A stretch of DNA of 64,000 bases from positions 62,001 through 126,000 of the forward strand of contig NZ_JAAATY010000028.1 of assembly GCF_013280595.1 (NCBI RefSeq). The letters are read 5' to 3'. Positions within the stretch are counted from its first letter, which is position 1. Every line of letters starts with the position of its first letter. A program made the position numbers and the translations under genes. Of this stretch, positions 7,061-18,914 are shown piece after piece. A model generated the notes under the pieces. That model ran no database searches, was not told the DNA's origin, and saw only the letters and a list, made by a program, of their open reading frames with translations. Source of the stretch: Kibdelosporangium persicum (GTDB lineage Bacteria > Actinomycetota > Actinomycetes > Mycobacteriales > Pseudonocardiaceae).

Positions 7061-9886
7061 TCAGGGCAGCGACCAGCGTTGGTTGGTGCCGCCGTGGCAG
7101 GTCCAGATGATCAGCTGCGTGCCGTCGGCGGTGCTGCCGCCGTTGGCGTCCAGGCATTTGCCGGACGGGGTGTTGATCAGCGAGCCGTTGGCGCCGGCGG
7201 TCCAGTTCTGCGCGCCGCTGCCGTTACAGGTCGAGAGCTGCACCTGGGCGCCGTCAGCCGTGCTGCCACCGGCGACAGTCATGCATTTGCCGAGCGCCCG
7301 CCAGGTGTCACCGGTGCGGGTCCACTGCTGGTTGGTCCCGCCACCACACGTCCAGAGCTGGATCTTGGTGCCGTCCGCGGTGGCGCCGCCGTTGACGTCG
7401 ACGCACTTGCTGCCGGGACCGGTGATCGGGCCGGTGCGAGGACCACCTGACGACGCGCCGAACGTGAACGCGTCCACATCGAACAGGAAACCGCTGCCGC
7501 CCGCGAACGTGAGGTACAGCGTGCCCGTTCCCGCCGGGGCGTTGGACAGGGCGGTGGACACCTCGGTGAACGTGTCCCAGCCACCGGTGACCGGAACCGT
7601 CACGGTTCCGAGCACCGTCCCGGTCGGCGAACCGGTCCGTACGGACAGCGTGCCGCCGGAGCCGCCGGAGGACACCCGTGCGGTGAAGCGGGTTTCGCCC
7701 GCGAGCGCGTAGGGCTCGAACGCGATCCAGTCACCGTTGTGGATGTCGCCGACGGTCTTGCCACCCTCGGCGGCAGCCTTGTCGAACAGACTGGTTCCCG
7801 ACTGGCTGCCGTGGTGCTCGGCCTGGCGGTGCCGCAGTTGCAGGACGTGCTGTGTGTGCGTGGTCAGCGCGGGCTGGCCGTTCGCGCCGAGGTCGGTGTA
7901 CTCGGCGTCGAACACGGCGTACAAGTTCGCCGCCGTGTCGTGCTCACCGTCCACCGGGACGGGCAAGGTTCCCGAGCACCCGGTCCGGGACGTGATCAGA
8001 TGCGCGTGGCTGTCATGACCGAGCAGGTAGCTCAGCTTCACCCGGCCGCAGTCGATCGTGCCGTCCTCCGGGTCCGACACAGTGATCGTGTACGGCACGG
8101 TGTCACCGAAGTTGACCAACGATCCGTTCACCGGCGTGCTCAACGTGACCGTGGGCGCGGTGTTGCCGACCGTGATCGCCACACTGGCGGAAGCGGTGAG
8201 ACCGGCTGGATCCCTCACGGTGAGCGTCGCCGTGTGCTGGCCGTTGGCTGTGTACGTGTGGCTCGGGTTGGCCGCGGTGGATGTGGTGCCGTCGCCGAAG
8301 TTCCACGAGTAGGTCAGCGTGCCGCCTTCCGGGTCCGAAGATCCTGCCGACGAGAAGCTCACCGTCAGGGGCGCCACACCGGAGGTGCGGTTCGCGCCGG
8401 CCCGCGCGGTCGGAGCGCCGTTGGCGTTCCCCTTGTACTCGATACGGTAGAGCGCTGAGCTGGCGTTCCCGCTGCCCCAGCCGGTGCCGTAGTCCAGCAC
8501 GTACAACGCGCCGTCCGGGCCGAAGGTGCTGTCCATGACCTGGGTGCCCTGCCACGGGAAGTCGTTGATCTGCCCGGCGGACCCGTCGGAGTTCACGTCG
8601 ACGACCTTGATCCAGCGCCTGCCGAACTCGGTGGCGAAGACGTGCCCGTCCAGCGCGGCGGGGAATTTCACCGTCGACGGGTTCGCGGCGTCGTACCGGT
8701 ACACCGGCGCGCTCATCGGGGACTCCGAGCCGCAGCCGAACGCGGCCAGCGAGCAGTTGTCGTACTTGATCCACGCCGCGCGTGCGGCAGGCAGGTTGGT
8801 CAACCCGGTGTTGCGTGGGGAGTTGTTGACCGGCGCGGCGCAGTTGAACCGCGATCCGGACGGCCCGGACGGGAACGTGTAGTCCACGTAGGCTTCCGCG
8901 GTCGTGTTGCCGCCGACGCAGTAAGGCCAGCCGTAGTTGCCCGCCGACGTGATCCGGTTGAACTCCACCATGCCCGCGGGGCCGCGCGTGTTGCTCGACG
9001 TGCCCGCGTCCGGCCCGTAGTCGCCGAGATAGACCACGCCGGTGGCCTTGTCCACGTTCATCCGGAACGGGTTGCGGAAGCCCATCGCGTAGATCTCCGG
9101 ACGAGTCCGCGCGGTGCCGGGCGGGAACAGGTTTCCCGCCGGGATCGAGTACGACCCGTCGGCGTTGACCTTGATCCGCAGTACTTTGCCGCGCAGGTCG
9201 TTGGTGTTGCCCGAACTGCGCTGCGCGTCGAACGCGGGATTGCGGGTGGTGCGTTCGTCGATGGGGGTGTAGCCGTCCGAGGCGAACGGATTCGAGTCGT
9301 CCCCTGTGGACAGATAGAGGTTGCCCGCCGCGTCGAAGTCGATGTCCCCGCCGACGTGGCAGCAGACACCCCGGTTGGTCGGCACGTCCAGCACCGTCAC
9401 CTGGCTGGCCATGTTGAGCGTGAAGTCGGCGTTCAGGGTGAACCGCGACAGCCGGTTCACCCCGTTCCACGCGGAGAAGTCCGTCCCGTTCTCCGGGGCG
9501 TCCCCGCCCGGGGTGGACAGGGGCGGCGAGTAGTACAGGTAGATGAACCGGTTGGCGGCGAAACCGGGGTCGACGCCGACGCCTTGCAGCCCCTCCTCGT
9601 CGTGCGAGTAGACCTGGAGGGTGCCGATCACGCTCGTTGTCCCGGCCGCCGTGGTCCGCCGCAGGGTTCCGTTGCGGGCCGTGTGCAGCACCGAGCGGTC
9701 CGGTAACACGGCCAGTGACATCGGTTCGCCCATCTCGGACACCCCACGGGCCAGTTCGATCTGCTGGAAGTCGGCGGGGTTGACCGCGTGCGCCGCGGCG
9801 GGCGGCGCGGAACCGATCATGGTCGCCGCCGTGCCGGCGACGACGAGGAGGGCGGCGGAGATCGCCGCCCTGGCTCGGTTTCTCAT
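7061..9886 (-). CDS. Secreted PQQ-type sugar dehydrogenase with PKD, CBM6-like and R-lectin modules
   Basis: 941 aa. The signal peptide is about 1-32 (...APPAAAHA). The GSDH propeller spans about 40-480 (STGDDSNPF, NDLRGKVLRI, AMGFRNPFR), the PKD domain about 490-575 (WNFGDGTT...HTY), a CBM6-like sandwich about 685-810 (NGDWIAFEPY), and a ricin trefoil about 820-941. It is the full-length counterpart of the partial gene at the left edge. The 180-base lectin segment at its 3' end is almost identical in DNA to that of the next gene (5334-7037), more alike than the catalytic parts could explain. It lies 55 bp downstream of the alpha-galactosidase on the same strand, so probably one operon. Confidence 0.9.
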   Translation of the reverse strand: MRNRARAAISAALLVVAGTAATMIGSAPPAAAHAVNPADFQQIELARGVSEMGEPMSLAVLPDRSVLHTARNGTLRRTTAAGTTSVIGTLQVYSHDEEGLQGVGVDPGFAANRFIYLYYSPPLSTPGGDAPENGTDFSAWNGVNRLSRFTLNADFTLNMASQVTVLDVPTNRGVCCHVGGDIDFDAAGNLYLSTGDDSNPFASDGYTPIDERTTRNPAFDAQRSSGNTNDLRGKVLRIKVNADGSYSIPAGNLFPPGTARTRPEIYAMGFRNPFRMNVDKATGVVYLGDYGPDAGTSSNTRGPAGMVEFNRITSAGNYGWPYCVGGNTTAEAYVDYTFPSGPSGSRFNCAAPVNNSPRNTGLTNLPAARAAWIKYDNCSLAAFGCGSESPMSAPVYRYDAANPSTVKFPAALDGHVFATEFGRRWIKVVDVNSDGSAGQINDFPWQGTQVMDSTFGPDGALYVLDYGTGWGSGNASSALYRIEYKGNANGAPTARAGANRTSGVAPLTVSFSSAGSSDPEGGTLTYSWNFGDGTTSTAANPSHTYTANGQHTATLTVRDPAGLTASASVAITVGNTAPTVTLSTPVNGSLVNFGDTVPYTITVSDPEDGTIDCGRVKLSYLLGHDSHAHLITSRTGCSGTLPVPVDGEHDTAANLYAVFDAEYTDLGANGQPALTTHTQHVLQLRHRQAEHHGSQSGTSLFDKAAAEGGKTVGDIHNGDWIAFEPYALAGETRFTARVSSGGSGGTLSVRTGSPTGTVLGTVTVPVTGGWDTFTEVSTALSNAPAGTGTLYLTFAGGSGFLFDVDAFTFGASSGGPRTGPITGPGSKCVDVNGGATADGTKIQLWTCGGGTNQQWTRTGDTWRALGKCMTVAGGSTADGAQVQLSTCNGSGAQNWTAGANGSLINTPSGKCLDANGGSTADGTQLIIWTCHGGTNQRWSLP

Positions 9887-9941
9887 GGCAGGATCACACC
9901 TTTGCTCTCGACAGGCTGGTCAGCCAGGCGCGCCGGGCGGC

Positions 9942-11594
9942 TCACGTGCGCGCCCACTTCTGGTTGGCCTGGTTGTTGCAGGACCACAGGATCAGCCGTG
10001 AGCCGTTCGCCGTGGCGGCCTGGTTGACGTCCAGGCAGAGTCCGGAATGGACGCTGGTGATCGACCCGTCGGGGTTGAGCGTCCACTTCTGGTTGCTCTG
10101 GCCGTTGCACGACCAGATGACCACCCGGGTGCCGTTGCTGGTGCCCGAGTTCTCGGCATCCAGGCACTTGTCGCCGTAGACGCGGATCTCGCCGGTGGGC
10201 CACGTTGTCCACGTCTGGCTCGCGGGGGTGTGGCAGTCCCAGATCACCACGCCCGCGCCGGATGCGGTCGACGAGCCGGCCACGTCCAGGCAACGGCCGG
10301 AGCCGGTGCCCCGCAGCCGGGACGTCGTGCTGGGCACCGGGGTACCGCCAGAGACCCGGTACGCCACCACGCCGTGCGCTGGAACGCTGGCGCTGATCTG
10401 CCCGCTGTTGCTGGATGTCGCTCCGGTCCACAGGTCGGTCACGGTGAACGATCCGCCGGACAGGCCGACCTGTGCCGCGGTGGTGGTGATGGTCGCGGTC
10501 GAGCTGCCACGGTTGAACAGGCCGACCGCGACCGAACCGTCCGACAACGGCTTGGCGAAGACTTCGGTGTTGCCGTCGTCGCGTACCCGGCGCCCGCCCG
10601 CGCCGAGCTTGTCCTGGTTCACCGCCAACAGGTGCTGGTTCCGCAGGATCGCGCTCACGTCGGCGGACATGCCCCGGATGTCGTTGCCCGCCATGAGCGG
10701 TGCGGCCATCAGCGCCCAGAGTGTGAAGTGTGAGCGGGATTCGGTGAGTGTGAGGCCGGGACGCCCGACGACCAGCATGTCCGGGTCGTTCCAGTGGCCC
10801 GGGCCGGCCTGCGAGGCCAGGGGAGCGGTGACGTCCACGACGTTGCCGACACCCATCGGATAGCTGTTGGTGTTGCCGTTCTGCCAGATGTCGAGCAGGT
10901 CCTCGGTGGTGCGCCACAGGTCGGCGACCTCGCCCCAGTCGTACTTGTCGCCGGTGGCGGCGTGATAGCTGTTCGGGTTGATGCTGTAGACGATCGGGCG
11001 TCCGGTGGCGCGCAGGGCGTCGCGCATGATGGTGAACCGGGCGACCTGTTGGTCTCGCGTGCCCTCCGGGGAGCACCAGTCGTATTTCAGGTAGTCCACG
11101 CCCCATGAGGCGAACGTGCGAGCGTCCTGCACCTCGTGGCCCATGCTGCCGGTGGCCCCTGGGTGCGTGCCGCCTCGCTGGGCGCAGGTGCGTTCGGTGG
11201 GCACCTGGTAGATCCCGAATTTCAGGCCGCGGCTGTGAATGTAGTCGCCCAGCGCCTTCATGCCGCTGGGGAACTTCGTCGGGTGGGCCCGCAGGTTGCC
11301 CTGAGCGTCGCGCTGCGGATCGAACCAGCAGTCGTCGACGACCACGTACTGGTATCCCGCGTCCCGCATTCCCGAGGAGACCATCGTGTCCGCCGCCTGA
11401 CGGATCACTGTCTCGTTGACGCCGGCGCAGCCGAAGCTGTTCCAGCTGTTCCAGCCCAGCGGGGGAGTGTCCGCCGGGCTTCCCGGCGCGGCCTGTGCCA
11501 CGGGCCGGTCGGGTGCGACCGTGACCATCGCCAACGCCGTGGCCGCGACCGCCAGCAGGTGGACGAGCCGTCCACGTGATCGGGTGAGCATCAT
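9942..11594 (-). CDS. GH27 alpha-galactosidase, secreted, with C-terminal R-lectin
   Basis: 550 aa with a signal peptide (about 1-36). The GH27 (clan D) barrel has PPLGWNSWNSFGC at 44-56, VVVDDCW, the nucleophile Asp172 in YLKYDWC and the acid/base Asp272 in WNDPDML. A beta-sandwich domain follows, then a ricin trefoil (about 425-550). The reaction is hydrolysis of terminal alpha-1,6-galactosyl (or related) residues from galactomannan, raffinose-type sugars or decorated hemicellulose. A second ATG three bases inside is an equally possible start. It is the first gene of a minus-strand run that continues to 2728. A LacI-type palindrome (11739-11752) and a hairpin (11649-11696) lie upstream. Confidence 0.92.
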   Translation of the reverse strand: MMLTRSRGRLVHLLAVAATALAMVTVAPDRPVAQAAPGSPADTPPLGWNSWNSFGCAGVNETVIRQAADTMVSSGMRDAGYQYVVVDDCWFDPQRDAQGNLRAHPTKFPSGMKALGDYIHSRGLKFGIYQVPTERTCAQRGGTHPGATGSMGHEVQDARTFASWGVDYLKYDWCSPEGTRDQQVARFTIMRDALRATGRPIVYSINPNSYHAATGDKYDWGEVADLWRTTEDLLDIWQNGNTNSYPMGVGNVVDVTAPLASQAGPGHWNDPDMLVVGRPGLTLTESRSHFTLWALMAAPLMAGNDIRGMSADVSAILRNQHLLAVNQDKLGAGGRRVRDDGNTEVFAKPLSDGSVAVGLFNRGSSTATITTTAAQVGLSGGSFTVTDLWTGATSSNSGQISASVPAHGVVAYRVSGGTPVPSTTSRLRGTGSGRCLDVAGSSTASGAGVVIWDCHTPASQTWTTWPTGEIRVYGDKCLDAENSGTSNGTRVVIWSCNGQSNQKWTLNPDGSITSVHSGLCLDVNQAATANGSRLILWSCNNQANQKWART

Positions 11595-11626
11595 TGCCCC
11601 TTGTCGTGTGCAGGGTTGAATTCCTG

Positions 11627-11650
11627 GGCTACCTACCGCCCCCGGTAGCC
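11627..11650. repeat. Short inverted repeat in the alpha-galactosidase leader
   Basis: GGCTACC (11627-11633) and GGTAGCC (11644-11650) form a 7-bp stem that overlaps the base of the larger hairpin 11649-11696. Both would be present in a leader transcribed towards the alpha-galactosidase gene, so alternative folds are possible. This is a structural observation only. Confidence 0.45.
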
Positions 11651-11696
11651 TCGTGAGCGTTTATCAGGGTTAGAACACGGATAAACGCTCACGAGG
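11649..11696. terminator. Long hairpin of the CTCGTGAG-GTTTATC family
   Basis: A perfect 17-bp stem, CCTCGTGAGCGTTTATC (11649-11665) with GATAAACGCTCACGAGG (11680-11696), and a 14-nt loop. It lies downstream of the GH10 gene and upstream of the GH27 gene on the same strand, so it most likely ends xylanase transcription. It is a near copy of the hairpin at 2668-2713 (arms differ at one base). Confidence 0.8.
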
Positions 11697-11738
11697 TCAG
11701 TTGGTTGGCGCCCAGCCGAAGACGTCAGGGCCGAGCAC

Positions 11739-11752
11739 TGTTAGCGCTAACA
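11739..11752. promoter_or_regulatory. LacI-family operator-like palindrome TGTTAGCGCTAACA
   Basis: A perfect 14-bp palindrome with the central CG typical of LacI/GalR-family operators. It lies 54 bp past the xylanase stop and 145 bp upstream of the alpha-galactosidase start. The regulator is not in the window. The likely target is the operon 11594-2728, which is inference. Confidence 0.6.
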
Positions 11753-11806
11753 TTTCAGTGCCGGTGGCCTGGCATCGCAGCGGGGCATATGCCGTCTGCT
11801 TGTCGA

Positions 11807-14112
<2,306 letters not shown>

Positions 14113-14190
14113 CCACACTCCCGAAGGCCGGTCACATCTCTTCTCCGGCCCCGGTGGTGTACTGCCTGTGACCAGGGGTAGTCCGGTCGC

Positions 14191-16527
14191 ATGACGACCA
14201 CGCAGACCCGTGCCACCGAAGCGGTCCGGCGCTGCCGCCGGGCGTGCGACTACGCCGCGGCGGCGATGATCTACTTGAAGGACAACGTGTTGCTGCGCGA
14301 GCCGTTGCGGCGTGAGCACCTCAAGCCGCGGCTGCTGGGGCACTGGGGCACGTGTCCGGGGATCACGCTGCTCTACAGTGGACTCAACGGCCTGGTGCGG
14401 CGGACCGGGCAGCGGGTGTTGCTGGTCACCGGTCCCGGGCACGGCGCGCCGGCCGTGCACGCGAATCTCTGGCTGGAGGGCACGCACGCGCGGCTTGACC
14501 CGGCGCTCAGCGTCGACGGCGCGGGCCTGGCGGAGCTGGTCCGCCGGTTCTCCTGGCCCGGCGGCTTCCCCAGCCACCTCTCCCCGGAGGTGCCGGGGGT
14601 GATCCACGAGGGCGGGGAGCTGGGTTACGCGCTGGCCACGGCGTTCGGCGCGGCCCTGGACAAACCGGATCTGCTCGTGGCCTGCCTGGTCGGTGACGGG
14701 GAAGCCGAGACCGGGCCGACGGCCGGATCTTGGCAGGCCAACAAGTACCTGAGTCCGCGCACCGACGGGGCGGTGCTGCCGGTGTTGCACGTCAACGGTT
14801 ACAAGATTTCCTCGCCCACGGTCTACGGCTGTATGGACGATGAGGAACTGGTCGCGTATTTCAGCGGCGCTGGGTGGTCGCCGTACGTGGTGGACGTGAC
14901 GCAGACCGACGACCCGGACGGGTTGCTGGCCGAGACGCTGGACCTGGCGCACGCCGAGATCGCCGCGGTGCGGGAGCGGTGGCAGCCCGGTGAGCGGATC
15001 GTGTGGCCGATGCTGGTGCTGCGTTCCCCGAAGGGCTGGGGTGTACCGGAACGCGACGCTGAGGGCAAACCGCTGGAGGGCACGTTCCGCGCGCACCAGG
15101 TGCCGTTGGGCGGGGTGCACGACAACGACGCCGAGTTGGCGCTGCTGGAGCAGTGGCTGCGGTCGTACCGGCCCGACGAGCTGTTCGACGCCGATGGCCG
15201 CCCACACACCGACCTGCTCGCCGAGTTGCCGCCCGAGGACCTGCGCTTGGGCCGGGTGCCCGAGGCCAACGGCGGCCGGCTGCGCCGCGACCTGCCGTTG
15301 CCCGGCGTGGCGCGGTTCGCGGTGGACGTGCCCGCGCCCGGCGCCGGGCCGGCAAGCCCGACCGGCACGGCGGGAGAGTGGCTGGCCGAACTGCTGCGGG
15401 CCACCGAGGACCGCCGCGACTTCCGCGTGGTCTGTCCCGACGAGCTGGAGTCCAACAAACTCGGCGCGCTGCTGGAGGTCACCGACCGCGCGTTCACCTG
15501 GCCGTTGCCCGATACCGCCGAGCACGTCGCGCCTGGCGGGCGGGTGATGGAGGTGCTCTCGGAGCACCTGTGCCAGGGCTGGCTCCAGGGCTACCTGCTC
15601 ACCGGACGGCACGGACTGTTCCCGTGCTACGAGGCTTTCGCCTCGATCGTCGACGGCATGGTCAACCAGTACGCCAAGTTCCTCAAGATGGCGGGCGAGG
15701 TGCCGTGGCGGGAATCGGTGGCGAGCCTGAACTACCTGCTGACCAGCGAGGGCTGGCGGCAGGAGCACAACGGTTACAGCCACCAGGGCCCTGGGTTCCT
15801 CAACAACCTGCTGACCAAGAAGGCGTCGGTGAGCCGGGTCTACCTGCCGCCGGACGCGAACACGCTGTTGGTGACCCTACGGGACTGCCTGGCCTCGACC
15901 GACCGGATCAACCTCGTCGTGGCGGGCAAGAACGCGGGCGCGCAGTGGCTGGACCTGGACGCCGCCGAGCGGCACTGCGCGGCGGGCGCGGGCGTGTGGG
16001 AGTGGGCCTGCCACGGCGACGGCGATCCGGACGTCGTGCTGGCGTGCGCCGGTGGTATTCCCACCGTCGAGGTGCTTGCGGCGGCGTCGATCCTGCGTGA
16101 CCGTGCGCCCGGCCTGAACGTCCGGGTGGCCAACGTGGTGGACCTGCTGTCCCTCGCGCCCGCCGACCGTCACCCGCACGGCATGGCAGACGAGGACTTC
16201 GCCGCGTGCTTCGGTCAGGACGTGCCGGTGGTGTTCGGCTTCCACGGCTACCCCTCGGCGGTCCACGAGACCTTGCACGGCAGGCCCGCCACCGAGCGGT
16301 TCCATGTGCACGGCTACCGGGAGGAGGGCACCACGACCACGCCGTTCGACCTGCTGGTCAGCAACGGCATGAGTCGCCACGACCTGGCCGCCGACGCGCT
16401 GCGCCGTGCCCGTGGCGACGACAGACTGGCCGATCAGCTGCTCGCCGAACGCGACGAGCTACGCGCGGCGGCGCACCGCGACGGCGTGGACGCCGACGAG
16501 ATCACCGGCTGGCGGTGGGGTACGTGA
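14191..16527 (+). CDS. xfp: Xylulose-5-phosphate/fructose-6-phosphate phosphoketolase
   Basis: 778 aa, the usual length for the family. It is a thiamine-diphosphate enzyme that cleaves xylulose-5-P (and fructose-6-P) with phosphate to acetyl-P plus glyceraldehyde-3-P (or erythrose-4-P). Visible hallmarks are GHWGTCPGI near the N-terminus, GPGHGAPA, EGGELGYAL, the cofactor loop GDGEAETGP, and SHQGPGFLNN in the second half. The stop overlaps the next start as GTGA, so it is translationally coupled to acetate kinase. The pair converts pentose phosphate to acetate with one ATP. This fits the xylan-degrading island next door, though that pairing is inferred. Confidence 0.96.
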   Translation: MTTTQTRATEAVRRCRRACDYAAAAMIYLKDNVLLREPLRREHLKPRLLGHWGTCPGITLLYSGLNGLVRRTGQRVLLVTGPGHGAPAVHANLWLEGTHARLDPALSVDGAGLAELVRRFSWPGGFPSHLSPEVPGVIHEGGELGYALATAFGAALDKPDLLVACLVGDGEAETGPTAGSWQANKYLSPRTDGAVLPVLHVNGYKISSPTVYGCMDDEELVAYFSGAGWSPYVVDVTQTDDPDGLLAETLDLAHAEIAAVRERWQPGERIVWPMLVLRSPKGWGVPERDAEGKPLEGTFRAHQVPLGGVHDNDAELALLEQWLRSYRPDELFDADGRPHTDLLAELPPEDLRLGRVPEANGGRLRRDLPLPGVARFAVDVPAPGAGPASPTGTAGEWLAELLRATEDRRDFRVVCPDELESNKLGALLEVTDRAFTWPLPDTAEHVAPGGRVMEVLSEHLCQGWLQGYLLTGRHGLFPCYEAFASIVDGMVNQYAKFLKMAGEVPWRESVASLNYLLTSEGWRQEHNGYSHQGPGFLNNLLTKKASVSRVYLPPDANTLLVTLRDCLASTDRINLVVAGKNAGAQWLDLDAAERHCAAGAGVWEWACHGDGDPDVVLACAGGIPTVEVLAAASILRDRAPGLNVRVANVVDLLSLAPADRHPHGMADEDFAACFGQDVPVVFGFHGYPSAVHETLHGRPATERFHVHGYREEGTTTTPFDLLVSNGMSRHDLAADALRRARGDDRLADQLLAERDELRAAAHRDGVDADEITGWRWGT

Positions 16528-17618
16528 GCGCCGTCCTGACTGTGAACGCCGGTTCGAACAGCCTCAAAGCACACCTGGTCGACACCGGCTCGGCGGAGGT
16601 CCGGGGCTCGGCCGAGGTCGAGCAGCCGCCCGACTCCGACGAGGCTCGCCGCGCCTTGGACGAGCTGCTGGACGACGTGGACGGCGTCGTCGCGGTCGGC
16701 CATCGGCTGGTGCATGGCGGCCCGGACCTTCGCGCGCCCACCGTGGTCGACGACGCGGCCCTGGCCTCCGCCCGCCGGGCGGAGGCGTTGGCGCCGCTGC
16801 ACGTGCCGCCCGCGCTGCGGCTGCTGGACGTGCTGCGTGAACGGCTGCCCGACGTGCCGCACGTGCTGTGCCCGGACACCGCGTTCCACACCGATCTGCC
16901 GGAGGTCGCCGCCACCTATCCGCTGCCCGCCGAGTGGCGCGAGCGCCACGGCTTGCGCCGCTACGGTTTCCATGGCCTGTCCTACCGGTGGGCGCTGGAC
17001 AAGGCGGCACAGATCCTCGACCGGCCCGCCGAAGGACTCAGCGTGCTGATGACGCATCTGGGCGGCGGCTGCTCGGTGTGCGCGGTGCGCGACGGCCGCA
17101 GCGTGGACACCTCCATGGGCTTCACCCCGCTGGAGGGCGTGCCCATGTCCAAACGCTCCGGCAGCGTCGACCCCGGGATGCTGCTGTGGCTGCTTCGCCA
17201 CGGCGAGGTCGGCCTCGACGCCCTCGAACACGGCCTCAACCACGAATCCGGCCTGCTCGGCCTGTCCAACGGCCGGTCGGGCGACACCCGCGACCTCGTC
17301 GCCGCGGCCGGTCAGGACCCGGCGGCGGCGCTGGCGCTGCGCGTGTTCGCCCACCGCGTGCGCCGCGAACTGGCCGCCGCGGCCACCTCGCTGGACAGGC
17401 TCGACGCGCTCGTGTTCACCGGCGAGATCGGCTGGGACCAGCCCGAGGTCCGGACCGACGTCGTGGCCGGCCTGTCCCTGCTCGGCGTGCCCCGTGATCT
17501 GGTCCCGGACCCTGATGGTGACGGGCCGGTCAGCCCGCCCGGTGCCACCGTTCCGGTGCTGGTCGTGCGCCCGCGCGAGGAGCTCCAGCTCTGCCGCGAC
17601 ACCGTCGCCGCGCTGTGA
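16524..17618 (+). CDS. ackA: Acetate kinase
   Basis: 364 aa from GTG 16524, which overlaps the phosphoketolase stop. Acetyl-P + ADP gives acetate + ATP. Family features are LTVNAGSNSLK at the N-terminus, the phosphate-binding THLGGGCS, and GFTPLEGVPMSKRSGSVDPG. It is some 35 residues shorter than a typical AckA (~400 aa), as is common for the actinobacterial type fused into xfp operons. It is convergent with the next gene, whose stop is only 10 bp away; no hairpin was seen in between. Confidence 0.94.
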   Translation: MSAVLTVNAGSNSLKAHLVDTGSAEVRGSAEVEQPPDSDEARRALDELLDDVDGVVAVGHRLVHGGPDLRAPTVVDDAALASARRAEALAPLHVPPALRLLDVLRERLPDVPHVLCPDTAFHTDLPEVAATYPLPAEWRERHGLRRYGFHGLSYRWALDKAAQILDRPAEGLSVLMTHLGGGCSVCAVRDGRSVDTSMGFTPLEGVPMSKRSGSVDPGMLLWLLRHGEVGLDALEHGLNHESGLLGLSNGRSGDTRDLVAAAGQDPAAALALRVFAHRVRRELAAAATSLDRLDALVFTGEIGWDQPEVRTDVVAGLSLLGVPRDLVPDPDGDGPVSPPGATVPVLVVRPREELQLCRDTVAAL

Positions 17619-17627
17619 CCGGGCGCC

Positions 17628-18914
17628 TCAGGTGCCGCTGGGGTAGGTCTCCGGTTCCAGGACGTCGACCTGGCGGGTGTGCAGCGGGTGCAGTGCGCGG
17701 GTCTGGTCGATCCAGAGGAAGGCGTCGTAGCGGTCGCCCGCGATGGTGGGCATGTAGTTGCCCCACCGTTCGCGGTCGGGATCGTAGACCACGCCGATGG
17801 CACGGTGACCGAGTTCGTCGGTGAGCAGCTCTGGCCGGTGTTCACGGGGGAAGACGAACAAGGCCCGCTCGGGTGCGGCGACGTGCAGCGCGTCCTCCAG
17901 CGACCCGGACCGGGCCGCCGGTACGGGCATCTCGCGCATCGGCGCGCCCCACGAGTCACCCGCGACGACCGTGCCTCGGTGGCTGCCGAACCCGGCCAGC
18001 ACAACCTGGTCCTCGCCGTACCGCTCGCGGGCGAGCTGGCCGATGTTGACCTCGCCGTGAGCTGCCATGCTGGTGGCGCGGGCATCCCCGACGTGGGTGT
18101 TGTGGGCCCAGACCACCGCCTTGGCGCCGGCGCCGTAGTGCGACAGGAGCCGGTCCAGCGTGTGGTCCATGTGGCGGTCGCGGACGTTCCACGACTCGCG
18201 CCCGCCGGCGATCATGGCCCGGTAGTAACGCTCGGCCCCGGCCACGACCTCGGCGTTCTGCCACGCTCCGAACGCGCCGCCGCCGTCGGCCGATGCCCGC
18301 TCGCGCAGCCGCACCAACAGGTCGACCACCTCGTTCTCGCAACTGGCGGGGATCATGCGGGTGGCCATCGCGTAGTCCTGCGCGCTCTCGCCGTAGGGCT
18401 CGAAGCAGCGGTAGGCGGCCAGGGCGGTGGGGACCTCGGCGGGGTCGTGCTCGCGCAGGTGGATCAGGATCTCGCGGAGCGACTCCCACAGCGAGTACAC
18501 GTCCAGGCCGTGGAAGCCGACCCGTTCCCGAACGTCCACTGTGGTGTTGTGGGCGCGCAGCCACCGGCTGAAGTCGGCGACCTCCTCGTTGGCCCACATC
18601 CACGTCGGCCACCGCTCGAAGGCCGCCAGCGCCTCGCGCGGGTCCCCGGGCGCGTCGGGTGAGCAACGCACCGCGCGGTTCACCCGGTCGCAGTCGGGCC
18701 AGTCGCCTTCCACGGCGACGAACGAGAAGCCCTTGTCGGCGATCAGCCGCTGGGTGAGGGCGGTCCGCCACTGGTAGAACTCGTGAGTGCCGTGGCTGGC
18801 CTCGCCGATCATGACCACCTGCGCGTCACCGACGCGGTCCAGCAGCATGTCGAAGTCGCCTGCGTCGTCCAGCGGCGCGGCCAGTGCCGTGACGTCGTCG
18901 CCGTAACGGGACAT
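17628..18914 (-). CDS. Erythromycin-esterase-family protein
   Basis: 428 aa from ATG 18914 (GAGGAGG ribosome binding site). Family motifs are GEASHGTHEFY, VAVEGDWPDC, WAHNTHVGD and a C-terminal HPLHTRQ. Ere enzymes hydrolyse the macrolactone of erythromycin, but most actinobacterial members of this superfamily (succinoglycan biosynthesis-like) have no proven substrate, so resistance function should not be assumed. No signal peptide, hence cytoplasmic. It stands alone between convergent ackA and the signalling operon. Confidence 0.85.
   Translation of the reverse strand: MSRYGDDVTALAAPLDDAGDFDMLLDRVGDAQVVMIGEASHGTHEFYQWRTALTQRLIADKGFSFVAVEGDWPDCDRVNRAVRCSPDAPGDPREALAAFERWPTWMWANEEVADFSRWLRAHNTTVDVRERVGFHGLDVYSLWESLREILIHLREHDPAEVPTALAAYRCFEPYGESAQDYAMATRMIPASCENEVVDLLVRLRERASADGGGAFGAWQNAEVVAGAERYYRAMIAGGRESWNVRDRHMDHTLDRLLSHYGAGAKAVVWAHNTHVGDARATSMAAHGEVNIGQLARERYGEDQVVLAGFGSHRGTVVAGDSWGAPMREMPVPAARSGSLEDALHVAAPERALFVFPREHRPELLTDELGHRAIGVVYDPDRERWGNYMPTIAGDRYDAFLWIDQTRALHPLHTRQVDVLEPETYPSGT

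Noticed and set aside
17628..18914. Macrolide resistance gene
   Set aside because: The superfamily is broad and there is no macrolide pathway or resistance context.
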